A stretch of 64,000 nucleotides of DNA from an uncultured Sulfurovum sp. (lineage in GTDB: Bacteria; Campylobacterota; Campylobacteria; Campylobacterales; Sulfurovaceae): positions 1 to 64,000 of the forward strand of contig CACVAX010000034.1 of assembly GCA_902727935.1 (NCBI GenBank), given 5' to 3'. Positions 50,001-57,640 of the stretch are shown piece after piece; position 1 is the stretch's first letter, and every line of letters begins with the position of its first letter. The notes below the pieces were generated by a model, which searched no databases, was not told where the DNA came from, and worked only from the letters and a program-made list of their open reading frames with translations. The position numbers and the translations under genes are program-made.

Positions 50001-50532
50001 GTAAAATAGCACTTGCCTCGTTAGTGTTTTCAGCTAAAAATTGTTCAAAGAAGACAGAATAAACCATGCCCCCTGCTAAGATAGCCACAATGGTAACTGA
50101 CTGAACAAGTGCGTTCGCAGGGGTTAAAAGTTTTTTACCCACCATCTCTTTGATAAGTCCATATTTTGCTGGGCTATAAATGGCTGATTGGGCTGCCAAG
50201 ACAAAAGTCAAGGCAAATGCCATCCAAAACCATCCCATAATATATGAAAGTAAAATAAAGGTGGTAATCACAATGGCAAATAAAGAAGCAAACCGTATAA
50301 TTTGTACTTTATCGTATTTGTCACTTAAAAACCCTGCTGGAGAAAACAATAAAATAAAAGGCAAAAGAATTAAGGCATTGACAATGGCTGTTAGAATAAT
50401 TAAATCACTGCCATCATAGGCTTTTAAAATGGTATTTTGTAACACTATTTTATGCCCTAAGTCTGTCATGGCATTTAAAAATACAATGAGAATATAAGGC
50501 GTGAATCCTGCTATTTTAAAAAGGTTTTTCAT
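47092..50532 (-). CDS. aas: Three-domain 2-acyl-GPE acyltransferase / acyl-ACP synthetase (LplT-Aas fusion)
   Basis: 1146 aa. Residues 1-415 form an MFS/LplT-like lysophospholipid flippase with about 12 TM helices. Residues about 425-635 are a PlsC-type acyltransferase with HX4D in NHVSFLDWAF and LFPEGHLTRNG. The rest is an AMP-binding acyl-ACP synthetase (FSSGSEGVPKGIELSH, GYGATETAPAASCN, YVTGDKGHVDDDG). It imports lysophospholipid and re-acylates it at the inner membrane. In E. coli LplT and Aas are separate proteins; the fusion occurs in other proteobacteria. It overlaps the MerR gene by 4 bp. Confidence 0.95.
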   Translation of the reverse strand: MKNLFKIAGFTPYILIVFLNAMTDLGHKIVLQNTILKAYDGSDLIILTAIVNALILLPFILLFSPAGFLSDKYDKVQIIRFASLFAIVITTFILLSYIMGWFWMAFALTFVLAAQSAIYSPAKYGLIKEMVGKKLLTPANALVQSVTIVAILAGGMVYSVFFEQFLAENTNEASAILQSVYPLGFALILASVVEFLFALKLSNKIATQKSMEFKVQKYLNLTYLRGNFKLLQKSQTVWLSIIGLSIFWGISQLVIAIFGAHVKSNLGIDNTVIINGLLALSGLGIVAGSLLVSKFSKRFIEVGLIPFGAIGVALSLFLLPTLESLYTIGFVFFLYGLFSGLFIVPLNTIIQLLTPKRMMGKVLAGNNFVQYIFMFLFLLLTTLFAYIGLESTSLFVFVAVVALLGFIYALKHLAHELVQFLVRVTFGLFYDFEVQGLDNLKAKKGVLLLGNHVSFLDWAFLQIATPRPIRFVIDRSYYELWYFKPIFKFFKAIPISSRGGKNALKVVGEALNNGDMVALFPEGHLTRNGHIGKFQKGFELAVGEVENAVIIPFYLRGLWEGKFSHAEDKIKAKALSDVAVSFGKPLSIQSKAVDVKEEVLKLSTLSWKSYISRTETLPKLWIKEAKQVGSKLSIADSTGVELSGYKFITAVLLMRKKFKKLFGEEQNIGLIIPTAAGGSIANMATLTLGKTIVNLNYSSGTQSLKHAIELAEIKQIVTSTQFMTKLKAKGFDLKEALEGVELLYLEEIKTTISKVEQIGTFLQAKFLPTCLLSKCYVQEVPNTQTVAILFSSGSEGVPKGIELSHQNIVGNIKQFINVINPKESDVMLGTLPIFHSFGITVTTFAPLIEGIPVICHPDPTDGLGIAKLSHKYQATFLFATATFFRLYARNKKIHPKMFENLRMVIAGAEKLPKEINQLFKARFGKEIWEGYGATETAPAASCNVHDAIVPNTYHVQVGLKPGSIGLPLPGTAIKIVDPESFEELKRGEDGMILIGGIQVMKGYLKAKEKTETFIKEIEGIRWYVTGDKGHVDDDGFLSIVDRYSRFAKIGGEMVSLGLVEAEIRKLMGDHDHFAITAIPDEKKGEKLLLLLEGEKELEVLKEEVKALGLNPLFVPSHYFKVDEVPKLGTGKADFKGAKKLALELLN

Positions 50533-51206
50533 TTTTCTATCTCCTTGTTTTTTTGCTCCATCTGTCTTTGATGCTCTTTCATGGTATGCATGTTAAAGAT
50601 ATAAGGTTTTAATCTCAAAATAGCATCAAAAAGAAGTTCATAATGTTCATTGTTTAGCTGTTTATCACTCTCTAACATCTCTGCACCCAATGCATATTCT
50701 ATTTCTGCCATTTTTAAGGCTGAAGCTACATAAGCATCAAAAAGTTTTTCATTTAGGTTTAAAGCTTTGGCTCTTTTAAACAAGGCTACCAACTTTAACT
50801 CTGTCGATGAAAAGCCTTTTTTTTGTTTAAACAACCAACCTTTAGTAAGATAGGCATCTAACTCTTTTTGCGTAAGTTCGGAAAGTTCTAAAAAATCTTC
50901 ATCTTCATACCATATGGCATTGGGACTTCCAGCCATCAACTCCAACGAACGTAACATCATAGAAAAATCATCAGAAAAGGTAAACTTGTTTTCTTTAAAA
51001 ATTTCTTGAATTTGTGCAATGGTATAAGAAAACTGATTTTGTAGATACTTAATAAACTTAATAATATTAATACACGATTCATCATAAAGATGAAGGTTTG
51101 GTTTAGGCTTTTGGGGTTCGGGTAAAAGCCCCTCTTTGACGTAAAACAAAATAGTCGATTTACGCTCTCCTGTTTGCTCCATAAGGTGTTTCATTTTTAA
51201 TGACAT
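50529..51206 (-). CDS. MerR-family transcriptional regulator
   Basis: 225 aa from the ATG at 51206, chosen because GGAG lies 6 bases upstream. The next Met codons (51209, 51218) are too close to it or upstream of it. The N-terminal winged helix reads MKHLMEQTGERKSTILFYVKEGLL and YDESCINIIKFIKYLQNQF. The C-terminal half is helical with no metal-binding Cys. It is 4 bp upstream of aas in the same unit and probably regulates it (inference), with a lipid-related ligand possible. Confidence 0.85.
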   Translation of the reverse strand: MSLKMKHLMEQTGERKSTILFYVKEGLLPEPQKPKPNLHLYDESCINIIKFIKYLQNQFSYTIAQIQEIFKENKFTFSDDFSMMLRSLELMAGSPNAIWYEDEDFLELSELTQKELDAYLTKGWLFKQKKGFSSTELKLVALFKRAKALNLNEKLFDAYVASALKMAEIEYALGAEMLESDKQLNNEHYELLFDAILRLKPYIFNMHTMKEHQRQMEQKNKEIEK

Positions 51207-51346
51207 CATTAACTCCATATTTTAAAAAGCATAGTATAGATTAAAATCTCATAATTGTCAAGTGTCACTCTACACTTTTAAACTAATTTGTTTTATAAAG
51301 CTATTTGGCTATAATTTTTGACAATTAAATTTAAATGGATTATCTC

Positions 51347-52174
51347 ATGAAAAAAATCTTACCCCTCCTAATTTTTGCTTTCATAAGCACACAGGCACAA
51401 GTACTTGATGCCATTGCCATTGATGTTGAGGGTGAACCCATTACTACCCTGGAAATCCAAGCTGTACAGCAAAAACTCAAAATGTCCAAACAAGCTGCTG
51501 TAGAGACACTTATTAAAGACCGACTTGAAAAATCAGCCATTAAAAAAGCTAATATTGTCATTTCCAGAGAAGAAGTACAGGCCAAAGTCAATGCCATTGC
51601 TGCTTCTAAAGGTTTATCAGAAGCAAAGATGAGAGAACTCTTGACACAAAAAGGCTTAACCTGGTCAACTTACATAGAACAGCTAACTACTGAAATGAAA
51701 AAAGAACGTTTTTTTCAAGAAGTTATCTTATCAACCATTGATCGACCCAGTGATGATGAGTTAGAGAACTACTACAATACCCACAAAGAAGCCTTTTCAA
51801 ATGCCGTACGCCAAATGAGTTTAGTGGCTTATAAAAGTGACTCAGCGATGGCATTACAACAAGCCATGTCCAATCCTATGCAACCCACTCAAGGCGTCAG
51901 TAAAGAAAATATCTTAGCCTCTTCCAATGAAATGAGTCCAGCTCTTTTAAATTTGATAGACAATACAAGCATCAATACCTTTACCAAACCTGTTAAAACA
52001 GCCCAAGGATTTATGGCATACTATGTTAAATCAAAAGGTTCAGGACAAACTGGTTTTGCAGCTGTCAAAAATGCTGTGGCTGCTCGTTGGGTACAAGAAC
52101 AACGTATTCAAGCAGGTCAAGACTTTCTAAACAAACTAAAATCAAATGCGAAAATTCGTGTTATACGTCTATAA
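51347..52174 (+). CDS. SurA-like periplasmic chaperone / peptidyl-prolyl isomerase
   Basis: 275 aa from the ATG at 51347, where the signal peptide begins ([18 protein letters not shown]). A SurA-N-type helical domain occupies about 25-140 ([31 protein letters not shown]-like pattern). The parvulin region (about 150-250) is degenerate, with [13 protein letters not shown] as its clearest remnant. It probably helps outer-membrane proteins fold, as PEB4/CBF2 do in Campylobacter and Helicobacter. It lies 23 bp before dcd. Confidence 0.82.
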   Translation: MKKILPLLIFAFISTQAQVLDAIAIDVEGEPITTLEIQAVQQKLKMSKQAAVETLIKDRLEKSAIKKANIVISREEVQAKVNAIAASKGLSEAKMRELLTQKGLTWSTYIEQLTTEMKKERFFQEVILSTIDRPSDDELENYYNTHKEAFSNAVRQMSLVAYKSDSAMALQQAMSNPMQPTQGVSKENILASSNEMSPALLNLIDNTSINTFTKPVKTAQGFMAYYVKSKGSGQTGFAAVKNAVAARWVQEQRIQAGQDFLNKLKSNAKIRVIRL

Positions 52175-52197
52175 GAATAAGAAAAGGTACTAAATAT

Positions 52198-52764
52198 ATG
52201 GGATTAAAAGCAGATAGCTGGATACGTGAAAAGTCAATCAATGAAGCAATGATAACGCCATTTTGTGAGGCACTCAAAGGTGAAGGAGTGGTCTCTTACG
52301 GACTTAGCTCTTATGGTTACGACATTCGTGTGAGTGATGAATTTAAAATTTTTACCAACATTAATGCCGAGGTCGTTGACCCAAAAGATTTCAATGAAAA
52401 CAATGTTGTGGACTTTAAAGGCGATGTCTGTATTGTTCCTCCTAACTCTTTTGCTTTGGCTAGAACCATAGAGTACTTCAAAATGCCCACCGATACATTG
52501 GCCATCTGTTTAGGAAAAAGTACTTATGCCCGTTGTGGGATTATTGTCAATGTCACCCCATTTGAACCAGGATTTGAAGGACACATTACCATTGAGATTT
52601 CAAACACCACCCCTCTTCCTGCCAAAATCTATGCCAACGAAGGCATCGCCCAAGTGCTGTTCTTACAAGGTGATGAGCAGTGTGAAACTACCTACTCTGA
52701 TAGAAAAGGAAAATACCAAAGTCAAACAGGCATTACCTTACCACGTATTCTAAAAGAATCTTAA
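52198..52764 (+). CDS. dcd: dCTP deaminase
   Basis: 188 aa from the ATG at 52198, which has AAAAGG upstream. The in-frame ATG at 52087 lies inside the SurA-like gene. Family signatures are [13 protein letters not shown], the [10 protein letters not shown] strand, [10 protein letters not shown] and the catalytic Glu in [12 protein letters not shown]. The end is [16 protein letters not shown]. It deaminates dCTP to dUTP in the cytosol for dTMP synthesis. Confidence 0.96.
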   Translation: MGLKADSWIREKSINEAMITPFCEALKGEGVVSYGLSSYGYDIRVSDEFKIFTNINAEVVDPKDFNENNVVDFKGDVCIVPPNSFALARTIEYFKMPTDTLAICLGKSTYARCGIIVNVTPFEPGFEGHITIEISNTTPLPAKIYANEGIAQVLFLQGDEQCETTYSDRKGKYQSQTGITLPRILKES

Positions 52765-52823
52765 GCTCACTTAAGGTTATTAGAATATAATAATCTCTAA
52801 CAAATTTATTAAAAGGAAGTACC

Positions 52824-53288
52824 ATGGGTTTTTTTGATTTTGTATCAAACGCAGGTAAAAGTGTATTAGGTAAGGGTGATGATTCTGCTAATATTAAAGA
52901 AGAGATAGAGAGTAGTTTTGAAAATATACCTGTAGATGGTTTGGTTGTTACCGTAGAAGAGGACACAGTGACACTCGCTGGAATTGCACAAGATTATCCT
53001 AGCAGAGAAAAAGCAATTTTAATTGCTGGAAATATTGAAGGTATTGCACAAGTCAATGCTGACCAACTGGTAACCTTAGAACAAATATCTGAAGAGAACG
53101 TACGTGATATTCCAGAGGAAATTTTTTATAGTATTGTCAAAGGTGATACCTTATGGGAAATTGCTACGAAGTTTTATGATGATGGAAGTAAGTACACGCA
53201 TATTGTCGATGCAAATATTGAAGTTATTAAAGATGCTGACCTCATCTATCCGGGTCAAACCATTAGAATTCCTGAAGTTCTTGCTTAA
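52824..53288 (+). CDS. kbp: BON-LysM potassium-binding protein (Kbp/YgaU)
   Basis: 154 aa. Starts MGFFDFVSNAGKSVLGK as in E. coli Kbp. A BON domain (about 25-90, VTVEEDTVTLAGIAQDYPSREKA) is followed by a LysM domain (about 104-152, YSIVKGDTLWEIATKFY to IYPGQTIRIPE). There is no signal peptide, so it is cytosolic, as Kbp is. Kbp binds K+ and is made under salt stress. It stands alone, with a terminator shared with minE. Confidence 0.9.
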   Translation: MGFFDFVSNAGKSVLGKGDDSANIKEEIESSFENIPVDGLVVTVEEDTVTLAGIAQDYPSREKAILIAGNIEGIAQVNADQLVTLEQISEENVRDIPEEIFYSIVKGDTLWEIATKFYDDGSKYTHIVDANIEVIKDADLIYPGQTIRIPEVLA

Positions 53289-53300
53289 GTTTAAAACAAT

Positions 53301-53325
53301 AAAAGTGCCTACTTAGGCATTTTTA
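53301..53325. terminator. Bidirectional terminator between kbp and minE
   Basis: TGCCTA (53306-53311) and TAGGCA (53314-53319) form a perfect stem with a CT loop, flanked by AAAAG and TTTTT. It contains the minE stop codon, a compact shared terminator. Confidence 0.75.
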
Positions 53326-53549
53326 TCTAACTCTACATCAATCGCAAGTGCTTCTACTTCGCCATCAACTTCTTTACGAATTTCAACATCTTTCACACCA
53401 ACATACTTTTGAACTACTTTTATAATTTCTGCTTTCATTTCATCCATAAATGGGTAACCATTAGTTCTGTCTCTGTCAGACATAATTGCGATGGTCAATC
53501 TATCTTTTGCCACAGTGGCACTTTTTTTATTTTCAAAAAATCCAAACAT
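53313..53549 (-). CDS. minE: Cell division topological specificity factor MinE
   Basis: 78 aa. The N-terminal FGFFENKKSATVAKDRLTIAI (membrane-targeting and MinD-binding helix) and SDRDR plus MKAEIIKVVQKYV are typical. It drives release of MinD from the membrane and thus Min oscillation. It abuts minD (one-base overlap), in the order minC-minD-minE. Confidence 0.96.
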   Translation of the reverse strand: MFGFFENKKSATVAKDRLTIAIMSDRDRTNGYPFMDEMKAEIIKVVQKYVGVKDVEIRKEVDGEVEALAIDVELDKNA

Positions 53550-54361
53550 TATTTAAACATTCCTGTTATTTTTTTAAATAAACCAGCATCTGAAACTTCA
53601 ATATTTTTCATGTCAACTTTTTGCCCACATAAACGACCAGCAATACGTATGTATGCTTGACCTGCTATAGACTTTTTATCTAAGACAACTGGTTTTCCTT
53701 GGTTAGATGCATCAATAACTCCTCTATCTTCTGGAATTTTTCCAAGTAATTTAATGTTTAAAATCTCTAAAATATCATCACTTCTTAACATTTCACCACT
53801 CTCAACCATATCTGCAACAATACGGTTAATAATTAAATATTTTGCTACTTCATCACCTGCTTTTACTTTGGCTGATTTAGAATCTAAAATTCCAATGGCT
53901 CTGTCAGCATCTCTAATGGAAGAGACTTCAGGGTTTACAACCACAATGGCAGCATCAGCAAACTCAATGGTATGTTCATAACCACTTTCAATACCAGCTG
54001 GAGCATCCAAAATAATAAAATCAAAACTATCTTTTAACTCTGAAACTAATTTCTCAACTTTGGCAGAATCCAATACAGATTTATCTTTGGTTTGTGAAGC
54101 AGCTAAGAAATCTAAATTTTCGTTTACTTTACTTTTGATAAGTGCTTGTTTTAAGTTTGCTTCACCTTCCATTACTTGTACCATATCATAGACAACACGG
54201 TTTTCTAAACCCAGAACCATATCTAAGTTTCGTTGACCAATATCAAAGTCTACCACGACACATTTTTTATTATTAAGTGCAATTCCTAAACCAAGGTTTG
54301 CTGTGGCTGTTGTTTTTCCAACCCCACCTTTTCCACTAATTACTGCGATTACTATGCCCAA
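53549..54361 (-). CDS. minD: Septum site-determining ATPase MinD
   Basis: 270 aa. Deviant Walker A GKGGVGKTT at 10-18, DFDIGQRNLDM at about 39-49, and LDAPAGIESG for the Walker B region. The C-terminal amphipathic helix LFKKITGMFK targets the inner membrane. With MinC it blocks Z-ring assembly away from midcell. It overlaps minC by 10 bp. Confidence 0.98.
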   Translation of the reverse strand: MGIVIAVISGKGGVGKTTATANLGLGIALNNKKCVVVDFDIGQRNLDMVLGLENRVVYDMVQVMEGEANLKQALIKSKVNENLDFLAASQTKDKSVLDSAKVEKLVSELKDSFDFIILDAPAGIESGYEHTIEFADAAIVVVNPEVSSIRDADRAIGILDSKSAKVKAGDEVAKYLIINRIVADMVESGEMLRSDDILEILNIKLLGKIPEDRGVIDASNQGKPVVLDKKSIAGQAYIRIAGRLCGQKVDMKNIEVSDAGLFKKITGMFK

Positions 54362-54981
54362 TTTGTCTCCTTTTTGAGTACTGGGGTAATGATGATTTCA
54401 TTATTTTTTAATTCTACTCTATTTAATTTATCTTCTAATAAACCATTATCAACTTCAACATCATGAAAAACTATATTGGCTTTAGGGGAAGCTTTTAGTA
54501 ACATATAATTACCATCACAACGAATTGAGCCTTCTACTACGCTCATAATAATTACATTACCTCTAACCCTAACCGTTGCACCACTGTTGATACGACCTAA
54601 AAGTAACAAGTCATCTTCCACATACACTTCACGTCCACTACGAATCATTTCATCTAATACGGTTAAATTATTTTGTAGTTGATTTGACAATTTAGCAATT
54701 TCATTTTTAGCTATTTCTGCCGAAATATTTGCATCAGCTTCTTGCATCTTCATCTCTTCTTCCAAAGCTTTTCGTGTTCGACCTTTTGGTAAGTGCATGT
54801 TATGTAGATATTTAAGTTTTTTATCTTCTAAATATTGGCGAATTTTTTTAGAAAGCTCCCCTTCTATAAGAATTAGGTGGTCCTTAAAGAGCATATGATT
54901 GTTATCAAAAAAGTCCATAAATTGTAGTTCATCATTAACAGTTGTTTCAAATACTTTAATTGAATATTGCTTACTTTTCAA
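54352..54981 (-). CDS. minC: Septum site-determining protein MinC
   Basis: 209 aa. The C-terminal beta-helix is clear: GREVYVEDDLLLLGRINSGATVRVRGNVII. The N-terminal FtsZ-binding domain is divergent, as is usual. A charged Glu/Lys/Ala helix links them at about 90-105. It inhibits FtsZ polymerisation when recruited by MinD. First gene of minCDE; a 133-bp spacer separates it from the divergent pqiA-like gene. Confidence 0.93.
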   Translation of the reverse strand: MKSKQYSIKVFETTVNDELQFMDFFDNNHMLFKDHLILIEGELSKKIRQYLEDKKLKYLHNMHLPKGRTRKALEEEMKMQEADANISAEIAKNEIAKLSNQLQNNLTVLDEMIRSGREVYVEDDLLLLGRINSGATVRVRGNVIIMSVVEGSIRCDGNYMLLKASPKANIVFHDVEVDNGLLEDKLNRVELKNNEIIITPVLKKETNWA

Positions 54982-55114
54982 AAGAATTCCTACTGTTATA
55001 ATTTATTAAAAGCCTTCTATCAGTTTAGCTGTTTTTCTATTAATGCATGTTTTAAAAAACTCTATAGAAAGCATTTTTTAGACTTTTATAATAAATAAGT
55101 CGTCATAATCTAAC

Positions 55115-55990
55115 ATGCATAAACTAATACAGCCTTTAAAAATTTTAATAATGTTTGGCTTACTTTTTCTCATGAGTTACTTTGGATTTAAGACCTACCA
55201 GGAAGCTAAAAAATATGAAGTATATACCACCAATATCGCTGCTGTAGGGGATGCTAATAGTTTAGCCCATGAAAGAATAGATGCGTTTACTGAGATTATT
55301 TCACTGGGTTTAGTTAAAAATGAGACTAAGGTAGCCTTTAGTAAACTAAAAGATAAACAACTCTCTGCTAAAATACAAAGTCAGCAATACTTTTATTATT
55401 TCTTAATTTCACTAGGAATGGTCACGCTTTTTACCTTTACCTGTACCATTAGAGTAGCAGCCATGTCACTTAGTGCTGCTACTTTTATTTCACTTATTTA
55501 TGGTTTGCTCAACCCTATTCTTATGGTGACCATACAAAAAGAAGTAGAGTATTTAGGCAATGTTATTTTATCTTTTGAGTCAAAAGGTATTATTGGCTCA
55601 ATTAGCAAACTCTATGAAAGTGGAGAACTCGCTGTTTCTTTTACCATTTTACTCTTTTCTATTCTTCTGCCTGTAGTAAAAAGTCTTACCTTAACTTTTA
55701 TGCTAATTTTTCATCAAAGTTCGTGGAATAGTAAACTCGTTGCTTTTTTTAAACACATTGGTAAATGGTCGATGTTAGATGTTTTTGTGGTGGCAACTTT
55801 TTTAGTTTATTTCACCAGTAATACAGGGGGGATTAGCCAAGCAGAAATACAAGTGGGACTTTATTTCTTTTTAATCTATGTTATTTTATCCATGATTACA
55901 GCCATCTTAACCCACAACCTTTTAGAAAGTACCCATGAAAATGAGACTAAATCACCATCTTTACATCCTTATGATCTGAAAAGGCTTTAA
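55115..55990 (+). CDS. PqiA-like inner-membrane protein
   Basis: 291 aa. A first TM (about 10-27) is followed by a periplasmic loop, then four TM segments from about residue 93. HIGKWSMLDVFVVATFLVYF matches the C-terminal signature of paraquat-inducible protein A. PqiA-type proteins associate with MCE lipid-transport proteins, but no MCE gene is nearby and the usual duplicated, zinc-ribbon form is not seen. The last 44 bp overlap the convergent DUF493 gene. Confidence 0.78.
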   Translation: MHKLIQPLKILIMFGLLFLMSYFGFKTYQEAKKYEVYTTNIAAVGDANSLAHERIDAFTEIISLGLVKNETKVAFSKLKDKQLSAKIQSQQYFYYFLISLGMVTLFTFTCTIRVAAMSLSAATFISLIYGLLNPILMVTIQKEVEYLGNVILSFESKGIIGSISKLYESGELAVSFTILLFSILLPVVKSLTLTFMLIFHQSSWNSKLVAFFKHIGKWSMLDVFVVATFLVYFTSNTGGISQAEIQVGLYFFLIYVILSMITAILTHNLLESTHENETKSPSLHPYDLKRL

Positions 55991-56216
55991 ATATTTTATC
56001 TCTATCCATTTGAGATTCTACTTTACAGGTCATATTTAAAGAGTGAAACTTCCCTTTACTCGAAGTGTTTCCAGCTTTAGTTTTATAGGCTCGTTCTCCA
56101 ACAATATCAAAAATACAAGCCTCTAAGGCTATTTTATCCGTTCCAATTACTTTATATCCCCATTCACAAGGGTATTCTATCTCTGGTCTTTCACAAGAAT
56201 TATCGTCTAAAATCAC
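55947..56216 (-). CDS. DUF493 (YbeD/HP0495-like) protein
   Basis: 89 aa. [14 protein letters not shown] at about 15-28 and the [15 protein letters not shown] beta core match the ACT-like DUF493 family. A small cytosolic alpha/beta protein with a suspected regulatory role. It overlaps moaC by 17 bp upstream and pqiA by 44 bp at its 3' end. Confidence 0.87.
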   Translation of the reverse strand: MILDDNSCERPEIEYPCEWGYKVIGTDKIALEACIFDIVGERAYKTKAGNTSSKGKFHSLNMTCKVESQMDRDKIFKAFSDHKDVKMVI

Positions 56217-56670
56217 CTGATTTACCTCCTGATTTTTCTTCTAATTGAATGTCTCTTATTACCATCCCTTTATCAATCGCTTTTAACATATCATAAATGG
56301 TGAGTAAACCTAAACTTACACCTGTTAAAGCTTCCATTTCTACGCCTGTTTGACCTTTAAGCTTAACTGTTAAAGTTAATTTAAAACCAGGAAGTTCAAC
56401 TAACTCCTCAACATCTGTTTTAATAGAAGAGAGCATTAAAGGATGACACATAGGAATCAAAGAGCTGGTCTGCTTAGCTCCTTGAATCGCTGCAATTACA
56501 GCCGTTTGTAATACAGGACCTTTTTTAGCCGAGTTTGTAACCACAGCATCATAAGCACTTTGCGTGACTTCTATAATACCAGAAGCAACTGCCACCCTTG
56601 TTGTTTCATCTTTACCTGAAACATCCACCATCTTTGGCTTATTGTTTTCATCTAAATGTGTTAAATTCAT
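56200..56670 (-). CDS. moaC: Cyclic pyranopterin monophosphate synthase
   Basis: 156 aa. [39 protein letters not shown] and the [20 protein letters not shown] block with KAIDKGM are family hallmarks. It completes cyclic pyranopterin formation with MoaA in molybdenum cofactor synthesis, which the formate dehydrogenase at 43.9 kb needs. The promoter region is the 197-bp AT-rich spacer shared with the wza-like gene. Confidence 0.97.
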   Translation of the reverse strand: MNLTHLDENNKPKMVDVSGKDETTRVAVASGIIEVTQSAYDAVVTNSAKKGPVLQTAVIAAIQGAKQTSSLIPMCHPLMLSSIKTDVEELVELPGFKLTLTVKLKGQTGVEMEALTGVSLGLLTIYDMLKAIDKGMVIRDIQLEEKSGGKSGDFRR

Positions 56671-56867
56671 ACATTACCTTTATTTTTTAATAAAACTTTT
56701 ATAAAAAAGAAATTATTATCTATTATTAACAATTTTATTTATATTTAAAACATAATATTAAATAAAAAAAAATATTACTTAGTTTAAAATAACTTTTTAA
56801 CATAATCTTACATAGTTTCTGTTATTATTTTAACTGTTTAATAAACTCATGGAATGGAGATATTGGA

Positions 56868-57605
56868 ATGAAATACCTTTTATTAATAGCAATTATAGCA
56901 TTTTCTGGTTGTAGTTCAAAGAATGATTATGTACTCTTTAACAAAGCACATGAATCAAAACAAGAAATTACAACGGAAGTTAAAAATATTCAATTTGAAT
57001 ATAAAATTCAACCTTATGATAGAGTCTCAATTATTGTCTATAAGCACCCCGAATTAAGCTCCACAACCATTGGTAACTCACAATTTGAAAGGGGTCTTCT
57101 TGTAAATTCAAAAGGCTATTTACGTTTACCTCTTATCCAGAAAATTCAAGTCGCAGGTTTATCTCAAACAGAGGCTGAAGTCGCCATTTCAGATGCGTAT
57201 AGAACCTATCTTAAACATCCTGATATTCAAATTGAGGTCATTAATAAACGGGCTTATGTTATAGGTGAAGTAAAACAACCTGGTGAAATTCCATTGCTCA
57301 ATGAACGCCTTTCTTTATTACAAGTTCTTGCAAAAGCTGGAGACATGACCGATTCAGCCAATCGAAATTCTATACTTATACTCAAAAATGGACAAATGTC
57401 TAAAGTCCATACACGCATTGTGAATTTAACCGATGCCAATGCTATTATGACAGCTAACCTTATGATAGAACCCAATGACATTGTCTATGTTATGCCAAAT
57501 GAAATGAAAGCGTTCAATACACGTGTTAATGAAATTTCTCCTATCTTTACGCTTATTAGTGGTATTTTACAACCATTTGTAAACATTAAATTTTTGTCTA
57601 ACTAA
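56868..57605 (+). CDS. Polysaccharide export lipoprotein (Wza/OPX family, short)
   Basis: 245 aa. Lipoprotein signal with FSGC (Cys15). The poly-export domain begins YKIQPYDRVSIIVYKHPELS, followed by LVNSKGYLRLPLIQKIQVAGLSQTEAE and a SLBB-type domain (KRAYVIGEVKQPGEIPLL). It lacks most of the long C-terminal region of E. coli Wza (379 aa), so it may need another outer-membrane pore. It is the first gene of the exopolysaccharide/capsule cluster, with GGAG 11 bases before the ATG. Confidence 0.88.
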   Translation: MKYLLLIAIIAFSGCSSKNDYVLFNKAHESKQEITTEVKNIQFEYKIQPYDRVSIIVYKHPELSSTTIGNSQFERGLLVNSKGYLRLPLIQKIQVAGLSQTEAEVAISDAYRTYLKHPDIQIEVINKRAYVIGEVKQPGEIPLLNERLSLLQVLAKAGDMTDSANRNSILILKNGQMSKVHTRIVNLTDANAIMTANLMIEPNDIVYVMPNEMKAFNTRVNEISPIFTLISGILQPFVNIKFLSN

Positions 57606-57640
57606 TACATGATTCATAACTATTGAAAGGAAACTTAAAG

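Noticed and set aside
52087-52197. Longer upstream start for dcd
   Set aside because: It lies inside the SurA-like gene and adds residues absent from the Dcd family; the ATG at 52198 has its own RBS.
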